A stretch of 64,000 bases of DNA from Sclerodactyla briareus (Eukaryota; Echinodermata; Holothuroidea; Dendrochirotida; Sclerodactylidae). Position numbers and translations under genes: made by a program. The DNA lies in the NCBI GenBank assembly GCA_026419785.1, contig JAODTK010002621.1, forward strand, positions 134,501 through 198,500, read 5' to 3'. Below are positions 1 through 10,652 of this stretch, in pieces (positions within the stretch are counted from its first letter, which is position 1; each line of letters opens with the position of its first letter). The notes under the pieces were generated by a model. That model did not search any database, was not told the origin of the DNA, and saw only the letters and a program-made list of their open reading frames with translations.

Positions 1-300
1 TCGGCGCGTTTAGGTTCTGAGATAACGATCATTGACCACATCGAGGATAGGTCACAGGAACTAAAGAAACGAACAGCAGTCACATGAAGTTCCGTAAGTC
101 ATAATGCTCCATGTTGATCATTCTAAAGTGACATACTATGAGCTTTTGTTTGGGGGCTTGAGCTCCAGCACCATTGGTGCTCTCGTTTCTCATTCATGGG
201 GTACCTTGCCCATATATACTTCATACCTAATCAGTAAACTTTTGAACCATGGCTCTTCTTTTTTTTAGGTGCGGGTAAGCATCTCTACAAATCATCATGT
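1..300. other. No gene recognised
   Basis: Mixed AT-rich sequence with a short T run near 258. I see no exon, RNA gene or named repeat. Confidence 0.4.
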
Positions 301-585
301 CTTTCCGTCCGTTCGTTAGTTTGTTCGTTCGTCTGATCTTTTTCGTCACATTCACCAACCGTAACATGCGATCAGCTTAGAACTTGGTGGGGTGGATGAA
401 GCATGCCACTGGCTATATGAGTTCATTTTGTTTTGCCTATTGTAATCGTTTGTTCGTCCGTTTTGTCCGTTTGTCTGTTCTGAATATTCACTCCTAACAT
501 CTGAACCGTACTGCGTCAGGTTGAATTTTGTGGTGAAGAAGCATTCCACTGCTAGGCATAGTGTACATTTTTGTTGCATACTATG
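301..585. repeat. Degenerate tandem duplication, unit about 140 bases, TTCG/TCCG-rich
   Basis: Two adjacent units begin with runs of GTTCGTTCG/GTTCGTCCG (near 307 and 447). Each continues into a shared segment with an ATTCAC box, an AACTTGG/GAATTTTG box and a GAAGCAT(G/T)CCACTG box (near 398 and 538). The open frame on the minus strand here follows from the repeat and has no coding character. Confidence 0.6.
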
Positions 586-1327
586 TTTAGATGTTAATTA
601 AATTCCAATAATTACCCCAATAATTAACAACGACAGTATAGATCATTCCATACGCATTCATCTTTCCACACATCTCGCCTAGTTTTCTAGTTTTGTTTTT
701 ACATTTCCTCCAGAGGCTCTATGGTCACCTCCACATTATGTAGGGGGCGCTGTCACTGTGGCCCTGGGTGGACCCAGAGAGATCTGTCATCCTTCCTATT
801 AGTTTGGCTGCTGTAAAAAACAAGTCCTGCTATTGGGGCTATATCGTTACAACCTACACGTGGCCTAAATTTGTTGGGGTAATTGCTATTGGGGTGAGTT
901 GGGCTGAATACATAGCAATCTTAGGTCAATGGTAGAAATATTAACTGTGAACATATTTACTAATCAGAAAAGGGAAGAACTGTCCAAGGTTCCAGGTCAT
1001 CATAGTCACTGGAGATCATTTATGTGCATCGGTTTCAATAAAACCGTGTACCCATAGTTGCTGTCCCGTGGCAAACATGCTCCAGTCATTTAAAGATCGA
1101 ATGAACAAATGTCAGGAATTAAAAAAAGAAGTGAGGACCACTTTAGCAAATTCATCACTCATAAGTGACTGTTGTGGTCATGCAAATAGATCCGAATGAA
1201 GTGTCGTTTCTTGAAGTCGGACTAAGCAAACATCAGAATATTTTAAAAAAGTCTCTCTTTTGGGGGCATTTCTGTGTGAGTCATACATGCCTATATATTA
1301 TCAATTGCGCCGACCCACTACCCTGGA
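586..1327. other. No gene recognised
   Basis: AT-rich sequence. Near 827 and 882 the phrase TATTGGGG recurs, suggesting an old local duplication. No splice-bounded coding segment was seen. Confidence 0.4.
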
Positions 1328-1447
1328 ACAAGGTGAGTCATTTAGGGACATTGTCCAATAGCATGGTTCCTCACATGTTGGTCTCGTACCCATATGTTGG
1401 TAATCACAAAGTGAATGGGGGTGCCTAATTTTGTTGACTCACCTTGT
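1328..1447. mobile_element. Short terminal-inverted-repeat element (MITE-like), 120 bases
   Basis: The left end reads ACAAGGTGAGTCA (1328-1340). The right end reads TGACTCACCTTGT (1435-1447), its exact reverse complement, so the TIRs are 13 bases and perfect. TTTAGG follows the left TIR and CCTAATTTTGT precedes the right one, extending the symmetry loosely. There is no coding capacity, so the element would be non-autonomous. No clear target-site duplication is visible. The left TIR contains GTGAGT and could be mistaken for a splice donor. Confidence 0.65.
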
Positions 1448-2719
1448 CTGGGGTAAGGGTTGGTCATGCATTGACAAAGGTGCATAAACTTGTGGGGTGA
1501 GGAATGTCTCTCTATATGGCCCACCCCATACAGCACCTCCCATACCAATTATCGGGCAGCATTATAATAATACGAATATCTGGCCCCCAAATAGATATAC
1601 ATAGAACTACTAGTTCTTGAACGAGATCGAGGTTGGGACGTGCCTAATGCCCTCGTCGAGACCTTTCCGAATGATGACAATTGGGCTCAGTTTATGCTTC
1701 TCCAGTATGACCTCGCTGGCCAATTGCTTAAAAAGTGGTTATCCCTGCAACCACTTTTCCCAAATAGTCCACATCATGTGACTGTCAACAGACCATATAG
1801 AGGGCACTGGGGAAGGAAAGGGATCTTTTAATAGACTCAAACCCCTGTCCCATCTCTGCTGGGTAAGGGTAATGCCCTAAAAGCCGTTATTACTGTAATT
1901 ACCTATAAATGCACAGCTCATTAATTGCCGGCTTCCTTCGTTGGAGAAGGTTCGAAAGGTTAATACCAGGAGCGCTGAAAAGTTCAGTAAGGTTTGTCCC
2001 TGCATACTTAATTTAGGATCGGATTCAGGCGGAATCTGATAGCCAGGAGGAAATGACATCCAGCTGGAGGTGGGTAAGATAACCTGCCTGTCCTGTCAGT
2101 GTAAGACTGATCAATCACCAGAGAGGTTTTGTTTCCACACAAGGGCGGCGATTTGTGTTGGCGGTTGGGCGGACGGACAAGATGAGTATACATTAGCGGA
2201 GCGCCACCACTGGTTGTCGCGTAGCGTTATAAGAAAATGTTTTTGTTTGACAGACCCCCTATATTGCAGGAAACGGAACTTCCCATGCCGCATGGGACAG
2301 TAAGCAGCCACCTAAATTGATAACATTTTTTTTTTTTCAGAAGAGGTTCGCCCAAAAAAAAACATCCCTTAGGGGATCAATTTCAAGGTTTTACGTTGGG
2401 TGCTTTGACATCCAACTTACATTCCAGTGATGTTACGTCCTGAAAGGAGCATGGCTTGGGCAATGCAACACCCACTTACGTTCTGCAGGATCCAGTTTGA
2501 AAAACGATCGATATTGCATGACCCCTGTCTGACCTATTACCTAGATAGCCTTAGGGTTTTACTCAAAGATTACGGCCTCCATTTTATCTTCTTTGCGGAC
2601 CACCAGGCGCATTGGGGACACTTCCGTTGGATCCAGACTTTGGTGGCCAAATGAGTATAACACCAGAAATAAATTAGGCAAACCGCAACTGCGCGCGAAC
2701 CTGCGAGCGAAAACAAAAC
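1448..2719. other. No gene recognised
   Basis: The phrase GGGTAAGGGT occurs near 1450 and 1860, marking an old duplication. GC-richer sequence at 2050-2300 has open frames in several phases but no splice-bounded domain. Confidence 0.35.
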
Positions 2720-3260
2720 AAAACACTTTTTGGACATTCCACGAAAGTCAGGCAATCTTTGGATATAAACTATCCTCACCTGAATTTTAATCATATCTTC
2801 AGCACGAAATTGTGGCCTTCCCTGGCCAAAACTTCGATGGCTATTCTATGGGGTTTCCAACCTGCACCGTGTCATGTCCCCTTAGTATGTGCAACCGTGC
2901 ACGCACCAAACTTTCAATTGTGTCCGCATCCATAACTTGATTGCCGAATGTTTTTTTGCATATAGACCATATTTGCCAGACACAAAAAAAATCACAGGTC
3001 CCCCCGCCATGTTGGAGACTCCCCCGTGCCTCACCCCCCCTTTCCCTTCGAAGACAACAAAGTTTAACACTTTTTGGCATTCCATCAAGAATTTTAGGCA
3101 ATATTGGGACTTCACTTTTGGCCGCCTTTTCTTTCTTCACTTTGAGTATATCATTTTGGCAACGCAATTTGTGGTCGTTTTCCCTAGCTGCATTTTCGAT
3201 GCCGCAAACTGTGCCCTCATACAGCATAGTGATAGTATGTGTACTGCACCCAGCTTTCAA
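2720..3260. repeat. Two degenerate direct copies offset by about 343 bases
   Basis: AACACTTTTTGG(A)CATTCCA followed by AGGCAAT(C/A)TT occurs near 2723 and again near 3066. Further downstream AA(A)TTGTGG and CTTCGATGGC/TTTCGATGCC recur at the same offset. The 145- and 155-codon open frames over the second copy run on opposite strands and match no family I know. I treat this as a diverged duplication, not a gene. Confidence 0.5.
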
Positions 3261-4663
3261 CCAGTGTGGCGCAACCATAATAAAATAAAATCACAGATCC
3301 CGCCAGTCGCCGACCTCCCCCGTCCCTCAAAACCCCTTCCACAAGATAGCGATTAGTATGTTAGTTTGTTCATTTAACTAACTGGTCCCCTAGCACCCTA
3401 TCAGGACCCGACACGTCCAATGAAATTACGGGGCAACACAGACCACCGAGTTAATAAAGCGGTCTTATGTCAAACTATAGGGATTAAAGGGAGAACCCTT
3501 CTCATTAGGCATATATAAAAACATCTCAAGAGTGATTCATGCATTTTGTTTAAGGAACATCATTGTCCTGCACAATGCTAATCAGGTGTCTGAACACTAC
3601 CGATACACACGAAATAACCGCGCTCGGTAGCGCGGAATGTTTTTTTTCCGAAACTGGAGAGCAGGATTCACTCAACTTTTCTCATTCGGGTCATTATGTT
3701 ATTTGTTTAAACAGGTTTCTGCTGATATTTCGATACAGTGGTCAACGAATATCAGTCGGGCTCAAATATTGTAGGGGGGGGGGGGGAGGGCAAAATGCAT
3801 TGCGTCCCCTACCAAAATATTGGGGGGACGGCGGCCGTCCCTCGGTCCCCCCCCCCCTCCCCGCCCCCCATGATCGCCGCCCGTGTACTTTCCACATATA
3901 TTGAAATATATGCATACCCTATGCAATTTATGACTCAGCAACACCTAACAAAAATGAGGGTAGCCCACAAAGTATGGAGACAATGGAAATTGCAGTCTCA
4001 AAGATAAAGACTCATTTTAGCACTAGATAACTCCTGGGATATTACATACTCGTGTTCATTGCAGGACAACACTAAAGCCAACAGTTTTCTCCTGTCTTCA
4101 AAGAATTCTTAATTGTACTTCAAGAATTTCCCACTCTGATAAGTAACAGTTAATGCGGGGGGGGGGACATAAAAAATGAGTGTTTTGTAACTTACCCTAA
4201 GGTAGATATTCTTATGAGCCGAGGTATCAAGACAATATGTGATCCCAGTTGGTAGGAATGGATTTGACAGAGGATAATATCAATCCGATTGTGAATTCTT
4301 CGAGGAGGGTGGAGGATTGCAATAGACAAACTACAATGGAATTTAATAATTACTATGTTGTGTGTGTGGTTTCCATTGTCTACATATTGATTTATTCACT
4401 CGTTGAAAGATTTTACAACGACAATAATTGATTCTCTCTATAGGTGTCTGTGTGGGACTGATAAGATGAATCGCTGATCGAGCTACCGGTCGATCTCTCA
4501 AGAGCTCGATCAAATGCTTGATGACGGAGGTACGTTAATCTTCTGACCTAATATCAACCCACTGACCTAACATGGATTTACTACGCGAATGGGTTCTCCA
4601 GATACTGTGCATTAGGTTGAGGGACAAATGCAGGATTGAAAACAATAACAATAAACAATATAT
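3261..4663. other. No gene; G/C homopolymers and one small hairpin
   Basis: A G tract (3774-3789) and a C tract (3847-3858) flank about 60 bases and could fold together. A small perfect stem, CCGCGCT-CGGT-AGCGCGG, lies at 3618-3635. Another G run is near 4157. No exon was recognised. Confidence 0.4.
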
Positions 4664-5152
4664 CGTGGAGAAGGTAAAACGTATCTATAGGGCCCAACCC
4701 CATTCAATACGACGTTACTAGGTTGGAGTTATTGACATTCGAAGTTGTTTGAATTCTGCTTACAGTGGAATTGGAGAGAATCCCAATTGCGCATACCGCA
4801 TGCGTCACACAGAGACAACACATCCACACACAATTTCATTTTGTTTGAATGAGTCAACTTTAGCAGTAGTTATGTTGTCTTTCTCTCACTAAAGTAACCA
4901 GCCACACCTACCAACCGCACAGCAATCCTATCCCATAGATGCATGCTCTTCGAGTGAAATTGAGTGTGTGAATTCAATAAAAACAAAAAATGGTGGTCTA
5001 GGGGTGGTGCAAGTATGAAATCATTTAATATTGCATGATGGGATGTTTTTTATCTTGCACATGACAATGCACACACTTGGAAGGACTGTAAATCCGTTAC
5101 GGAAAGTCGTATGAGCTTCGGGTTTGAACAGAGCATCAGTTTTTCTTTCCAG
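4664..5152 (+). repeat. Interspersed repeat C, copy 1
   Basis: About 490 bases that recur in the same order at 60771-61255. Shared boxes include TATCTATAGG(G)CCCA, TGGAGTTATTG, GAGAATCCCA, TTTCTCTC, CCTACCAACC, TCAATAAAA, TTGCATGATGG, TTG(G)AAGGACT and GTCGTATGA(G/A)CTTC. Identity is moderate with many small indels, as between old transposon copies. No TIRs or coding potential were recognised, so the class is unknown. Confidence 0.65.
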
Positions 5153-5667
5153 CTATATGAAGGCTCTGAGAGGGATACCCTCGAAAGAAGAGCTATATCA
5201 GCACTGGGTATCTGAAAACACAGAATTTCATCAAGTTTGGATTTAGGGCATGTGGATTCGTTTACTTGGGGAGGGAACAAAATGATAATTAAGCATCACG
5301 GTCATACCCGGTATTTGGAGGATAAACTTGTCAAGTCGTAAACAGGTATATAGGCCGCAAAGATGGATGGAAACGGCCTATTGTCGTTTACATTAGGTCG
5401 AGGTTATTTATACGAGGTCATCGGAGAACAACCTATACGAGGCCAAATAATAAAGAATGCAAACATGCATGGCAAGTGCGAAACAGGTTGTAGGTTTCAT
5501 ATCTGGATTGGAAGAAAACCTATGTTTTTCGAGTTAAATTGAGGTCATTGAGGATTATGAGAGTCCAAACCTCGAAAAACTTGTTGGAACGATATCTCAG
5601 AACGCGAACGTCATTAGGGTTCAAAATAGAATGTATGTTGAGCACGACCCATATTTAACTTCTTCAG
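5153..5667. other. Gap upstream of gene 1 lectin exon; no earlier exon found
   Basis: The phrase (A)CCTATACGAGG occurs near 5430 and a related AGGTTATTTATACGAGG near 5402. No signal peptide or initiator exon of gene 1 was recognised here or further upstream. Confidence 0.35.
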
Positions 5668-6112
5668 ATCGTAGCTCGAAAACAGCCATCGCGTGGTGTG
5701 CCTGCCAGGCTCTTAGTCGTGGAGGTTACCTGGGCACTCGTCGGTGACAGTGAAGCAGTGTGGAAAACGTTGACAGGGTGGATGTTTCTTGGTACGAGAT
5801 ACTGGGAAGAATAAGAATATATAATCACAACAGTACCCTACAAAGATGCGCGAACTATATTGACGGTATACCCAACAGTGTTCTATATTCTAATGTTTAT
5901 AATAACGGCAGAGGCTTATGTAGCGCTCCTGGCCTCGTCGAAGGACATGCCGAAGCGCTCCACAGATATCACCACTGATCATTATTAACTTGTCACATCC
6001 GAAACTATTCGGCCTAGTCGTTCCTTCGATGTCGTGTTGTTTTCGGTTGGCCGGAATGGGAATGCCGTCAACGAGTGTGACGTTCAGTACGGGACTTCTG
6101 GAACTACAAGAT
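5668..6112 (+). CDS. F-type lectin (FTP/fucolectin)-like exon of gene 1
   Basis: The segment follows a good acceptor (AACTTCTTCAG, ending 5667). Read with a few frame changes it follows the fucolectin fold in order. It starts with VARKQPS, where the family has NVALGKP. Then comes VDVSWYEILGRIRIYN at about 5780-5825, where the family has WWxVDLG...I..VRIYNR. QRCANYIDG follows, then GLCSAPGLVEGH. From about 6011 a new frame reads FDVVLFSVGRNG...ECDVQYG, like the family end (RYVsVxL...LCEVEVYG). Family members bind fucose with His and two Arg in loops; I cannot place those residues with confidence. No single frame spans the domain, so frame changes near 5760 and 5985 are required. The 3' border is uncertain. 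An F5/8 type C (discoidin) domain is the main alternative. Confidence 0.55.
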
Positions 6113-7613
6113 GAACCTCCCACGATCACGACATGACCGGATGACCAAGATTGCGACAATTAGACACACTCAATCAAAGAATCGGGAGTCATCCGATTAT
6201 AAATGATTGATGGAAATATACCCGTGAATATCAAGAACATTTGAATGTTGACTTTATACAATTGCATTTGAAGGTATCGCGGCATGAAACCCCCCCAATT
6301 CCTGTCAACTGGTGGAGCGCCGAACATCGGAAAGGGAGCGCTTTGCCGACCAGTACCCAAATCACTTTAGAAACACGGGAGAAGTCATCCAATATTGCTG
6401 CTATTGAGTCGCCGTTCTTTTCAAAGTGTTTGTATCGATGAAGAACGTATGTACCCAGCGGGTGACGGCGTGCACACGTATGCACAGTTCCGGAATGACG
6501 GGCACTATTAGAACGCACGTGTGTTCGTCACCTCTGACACCCACTTCGGATGTGCCACGTCATTGCGTCATCTCAGGGACTTTCCAAGATAGATGATGCC
6601 CAATACTCGCTCGAATGATACTTACAAGTCGATTCTATGAGGATCGATTCTAGGTGCGGATGCGCATTCGCGAGAGTGCAAACAGATAAGTATCTACATC
6701 ATCTGGCAATTGCAAGGTTTGCAGAGATAGAGGCCACGAGAACTGAATAAGCTTCCACCATGTGTATACAGATGCGGCAATTAGGCCGCATCGCGGCGAA
6801 ATTGATTCAATGGGATATCTTCCTCGTTGAAGAATATGAGTCCTCATCCATGGGGTGATAGAGCATCATTGCCCTTTTCACATTTCTATACCGTTAATTC
6901 CGTCTAGAATTCCCCCCCCCCCCTGATAATTGTGCGTTTTAACATTCATACTGCACACACATCCGCGTCCATGGAACCCTAGCCTTGGGCTATGGGAGGC
7001 TGACGCTGGCGAAAGTAAAGCTGAATAATGGCCTAGTGGCCACTTCACGAGGTAACCGACAACTCGTATTGATCAACAGTCTCTCGTGTTTTAATGAGTT
7101 CCGAACTCGCAATTATTAACCAGGCTGGTTAGACAAGACAGTGGGGTAATAAGAATGTTAACTTATTGACCAAGTTTGAGGTATAGAATATCCTTCTGCC
7201 CTTCAGGATCCGATTAGACCTGTCAGCTGTCGTCGGCAGATCAGTTTTCCACTTGACCGTGGGGGGAGGACGTTTCATTTCATCGCTCCTTCCTACCAAT
7301 ATGTTAGAATAGCGACTTTACTTTTCCTGATAATCCTGAGGTTTATTCGTCGGTTCCCATGATCAGGGTAATATTGTGAGGCGCTTCCAGCACGCAGCGA
7401 CCCAAATAGCGCTATGTATGTTATATGAAGTCAATATTTCTGGACGAAGAAAGAACAAGACAATAGTTCAGACAGAGCTTTGAGACTGAAATCGCTAGAT
7501 TCGTATTTTTCGATTGACAAAACTTGGCTTATTGGCCGGCTTGGATTTTAAACTGGCTTTATGTCTACCATTGGTATCACTTGTTCATTGAACGGTTGGC
7601 TTCTCATACGCAG
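6113..7613. other. Intron of gene 1; one coding-like stretch near 6427-6600
   Basis: After a pyrimidine-rich acceptor-like site (TTCTTTTCAAAG, ending 6426), one frame reads CIDEERMYPAGDGVHTYAQF, then after one stop VFVTSDTHFGC. The Cys spacing and position just before the ZP exon would suit the start of a ZP-N module, but this is a guess. No donor was identified. The remainder to 7613 shows nothing recognisable apart from a C run near 6912. Confidence 0.25.
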
Positions 7614-8008
7614 GTCCGATTCGCAAACGAGAAAATGGTGTATTCGAACACAGTGACTGATTCTGCCTCCGGTGGTAGTCATACATTCGGTTTGCCCTGC
7701 ATGTCCAACTAGCGTGCGTGTTCAATCAGGAAAACCTGGTATCGTCATCTGCAGTTGGTCACGGGAACACGCTGGTCAAGGGCGTCAAGTCAGACGCGGA
7801 GTACTCATATCTTGAGCGGGTTCCCGGATAACAGCTCGCGACGCCCAAACCGGAATCGACATTAGTGTAGCCACAGGCTCTACCATCTTCCTGAAGGCCC
7901 AGGTGAATAACGTCAAGATCTGGACGGTCTTTCCGAAAATCGTGCTTTTACACGCCACGCCGTCCGCGCCATAACGATACTACCGATACTCACGTTGATT
8001 GATACGGG
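7614..8008 (+). CDS. ZP-domain exon of gene 1 (ZP-N end and ZP linker)
   Basis: A 395-base exon bounded by CATACGCAG and GGTAAGT. Three frames must be joined. The first reads RFANEKMVYSNTV, like the NxxIxYxNxV strand of ZP-N. The second reads CVFNQENLVSSSAV and NTLVKGVKSDAEYSYLERV. The third reads STIFLKAQVNNVKIWTVFP and then HATPS, matching the CYATPT...NDxxxY element before the ZP-C module in ZP proteins. IFLKAQVNNV (7885-7914) is identical in gene 2 (51130-51159), and the two DNA stretches differ only at synonymous sites. ZP modules polymerise outside the cell. Frame breaks near 7710, 7820 and 7935 fit indel errors or decay. The second copy makes the family call solid. Confidence 0.7.
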
Positions 8009-8860
8009 GTAAGTCAGCAACGTCGGGGACGTACAAATATCTAAAAGTTGCATTACAAAAATGGAGGAAAGAATATGTTTCAATACCGAAACGGGTTCGG
8101 AAAGAAGTTTACATGCATAAAACTCCAGAGGTTAGCGGTTCGTTAATATGATGAAAATCGGTTGAAAATACAATTCATCCAATGAACACGGAAGGACGTG
8201 AGTTTCAGTTCCGCATAACACTTTGAAACATCTCGATATCACGTGATCGTCTACTTAACGAAGCCCATACGTAGTTTTATCTCTTATATCAGTATAGGTC
8301 GTACCTATTGCCATGTGCGGGGTGGTCTCCCGTTTGCTCGTAACCGGGTGTGCATCGAAGACTGTCATATTTAAAACAGTAAGCTTCGCCATGCTTGTGG
8401 CGCAGATGAACCCTAATTTTTCTGGTTGCCTGGCCGAGTCACACGAGGTAATTAGTCGAGCCCTATGACCGAGATATGGAAAACACTGATTTATAGAGGC
8501 ATCACCGCACATGGTTGATATTCGGGAACTCAGTTGAGGCAGGGTCATTTCAAAACGCAAGTCGAGGCCATCAAACGTCACTTAGACTCGTTCTTGTAAA
8601 AGTGTAAACGTTCTCTTGAAAGAGAGGGCAGATCGATTGTTACTTGCATACTTTTTTTTTCTTCAAGTGATCATCCGAGTTCGGTACAATTAACCCGCAA
8701 TTTATATCCGTCGTTTGTACTTGAATATTTATTGTCAACATGATCCTGGACTGACACCATTAATCCTACCTACTTCATATCTACTGACCACTTGAACCGA
8801 AATCGCCAGAATTTGTTGTCACGGTTCCACGGCAATTCTAATTATAATAGTACACCGAGC
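8009..8860. other. Gene 1 intron; nothing recognised
   Basis: A 108-codon open frame lies on the minus strand (8255-8581). It has no recognisable motif and sits inside the intron, so I do not call it. A short T run is near 8650. Confidence 0.35.
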
Positions 8861-8957
8861 GTGCGTGGTGCGTTCGTGTGCGTGTGTTTGTGTGTGGTGT
8901 GGTGTTTGTGTGTGTTGTTGTGTGTGTGTGTGTGTGTGTGTGTGTGGTGTGGTGTTG
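8861..8957. repeat. GT microsatellite, interrupted
   Basis: A TG/GTG-rich tract with a pure (TG) core at about 8921-8945 and GGTGTGGTG interruptions on either side. It lies in the long gene 1 intron between the ZP exons. Confidence 0.9.
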
Positions 8958-9019
8958 ATAGAAGTGGAGGGGTCTAGCAAGTAGCCTTCCACCAGGATTT
9001 TCGCTCCGGTAGGCCGTCT

Positions 9020-9195
9020 TCTTCTCGCCGCAGTATTAATTCTTGCTGCTGGTGCGTCCCAGCCCGCTCAGCTGTAATGGGTATTGGTGTTCGCACTGGG
9101 GGTGGAACTGCTGTTCAGGCAGCTGGCTCGTCGTCTGGTAATTTAAAAGCAGTTGGTTGGGACCCGAGGTGTCGCGATCATGAACCCCCCCCCCC
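9020..9195 (+). mobile_element. SINE1, 5'-truncated copy
   Basis: It matches the body of the fuller SINE1 copies at 16.2 kb (+) and 28.4 kb (-). Shared boxes are TTAATTCT(G/T)GCTGCTGGTG, CAGCTGTAATG(G/A)GTA, CTGT(T/C)CAGGCAG, CGTCGTCTGGT and GAGGTGTCG(C/G)GATCATGA. The tRNA-like head is missing, as expected for 5' truncation. It ends in a run of C. Confidence 0.65.
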
Positions 9196-9200
9196 CCTTC

Positions 9201-9814
9201 CACAGCACCGGCAGTTAATTCTCTTTTCACGCGTGTGCCCCCACTTTCAGTTCCCAGTTCCTTAACTATAGACGACCAGAACTATACCACTACCCAGATA
9301 TTCCGACCCTCTGATATCATTATATCCCGCAACACTGTAAGCGTTCGGGGTATATGGTTTTGGGGGTGTAGCCGCCCGTGCTCCCCGCCGCCGCCACCGC
9401 CAAACCCAAGCCGCCGGGCCGCCGTCGCCGAACACTTTAGGCCTGAGCTCTTTTTTGCTCTTCCATCGATCTGAACTTAGTACACGTGTCCGTCCAGGAC
9501 AATCTCGGATGAGTTCGAAGTGGCGTCACTGCATGTTATGCTGGCCTCTGTTTGTGGGCAGGTGTTTGGGAACAACGAAAAAAAAACAGTGGGGTTGGAT
9601 CGATTTACAGGGTACAGCAAAGGGGTTGGGTGGTGTGTGTGGGGGAACAAAAAAACACATTAATGAGTCCCGTAAGCTCACACTCGACAGAAAGAGACGG
9701 AGACTGACTCTGTATTGCTATTTCAAAGTTCATACCAGAGGTCACATTTTTTCCTTTTTACTAGTCTGTCATAAATAATAAGATAGACCTTATGTTTGCG
9801 AATATACAGAGTCG
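9201..9814. other. Gene 1 intron; nothing recognised
   Basis: A C-rich stretch near 9383-9425 (CCGCCGCCACCGCC) and short A runs. There is no splice-bounded coding segment. Confidence 0.35.
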
Positions 9815-10115
9815 TCTCAGTCTGAGTTACATGAACTTGATGAGTGGGGACAAGAGTTGGTCCCGAAAACATGACGGGAATTTAATGTAAACCAGCTGTA
9901 AAAATTGCGTTTCATTCGAGATTTCCTAACTTTGTCGAATTTGAACGATACTTGGAGAATGTTAAATACAGGTCTGAACAACAGGTAGGGCATTTCAAAG
10001 TCACCAGTCAAATAGCATAAATGTCTTTCTCACACGAGGTCAACAAAGACTTTTTTTGTCGGGGATATATACAAGCGGCGGTTTACCCGCCTTGCCATGT
10101 CTAGTTTTAGATTGT
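9815..10115 (+). repeat. Interspersed repeat A, copy 1
   Basis: It shares ordered boxes with 55460-55735: TCGAATTTGAAC, CTAACTTTGTCG, CTGAACAACAGG/CGGGTAG, GCATTTCAA, CACGAGGT(C)AACAAAG/AAACGAGGTTCAAAAAG, and a GGCGG...CCGCC hairpin close to the 3' end. A shorter relative sits near 40480-40595. No tRNA-like head, TIR or coding frame was recognised, so the class is unknown. Confidence 0.6.
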
Positions 10116-10214
10116 TAGGACTGGCAACGGGGTTTCATTTAGATACACAGCGGTTTAGAACGTGCCACCTAGAAATTGTCTATCTCTGGACGTTATTTAT
10201 TTGGCGTTGTGTAT

Positions 10215-10310
10215 GGAACCGAGTGGCTGGCACAGTTTGGGGGAGCACGGTCGCTCCCACTCGGCGAATCAAAAGGTTCACATCCCAGACGGTTTGTGTT
10301 GCTGATTACC
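10215..10310 (+). mobile_element. SINE2 head fragment
   Basis: GGAACCGAGTGGCTGGCACA matches the tRNA-like head of the SINE2 copy at 59.01 kb (GAACCGAGTGGTTGGCACC). The following GGTTCACATCCC resembles a decayed B box (GGTTCGAATCC type). Only the head is recognisable. Confidence 0.45.
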
Positions 10311-10539
10311 CCAGGTATAGATTCGCAGTGTAATAATGTCCATATTCGATTATTCCCCCTCGTCAGATCTTGCGCAGATTCGATCCGCTCCTTGTGATGG
10401 CATAGAGAAATACGACACAAATACGCTGTTTAATAGCTAGTCTATGCGACTCTTGCAGCTACTCTCTCCGCTCCGTAAAATACTTTGAACCCCGGTACAC
10501 TACCTTCGTTTAGAGTTTCATGTTTGTCTTTCTTCACAG

Positions 10540-10652
10540 TGCGAGTGACACCGAGTACGCCACAGACCTGAGTACAATTAGCATAGACAACAAACAACCT
10601 CACGTTCACGTCCAGAGTTTTCCGGGGGTTCTCCAGCTCTGTGAGCCAGGCG
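10540..10652 (+). CDS. ZP-C exon of gene 1
   Basis: A 113-base exon with a strong acceptor (TTTGTCTTTCTTCACAG) and donor (CGGTAAGA). One frame is open across the whole exon. It reads ASDTEYATDLSTISIDNKQ, then PHVHVQSF, and ends LCEPG. In ZP proteins the GC at the start of ZP-C is followed by a variable stretch and an F.VQSF.F strand, which this matches. The gene 2 exon at 52566-52692 shares the pattern YA..LS(S/T)(V/I)S.D.K and the same phase at its 3' end, so the two are paralogous. The downstream exon with the HC...C motif was not located. Confidence 0.65.

Noticed and set aside
2841..3356. 145- and 155-codon overlapping frames on opposite strands
   Set aside because: They overlap a degenerate direct repeat, match no family and are not splice-bounded.
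8255..8581. 108-codon minus-strand frame in gene 1 intron
   Set aside because: No motif, no splice sites and no second copy; treated as chance.
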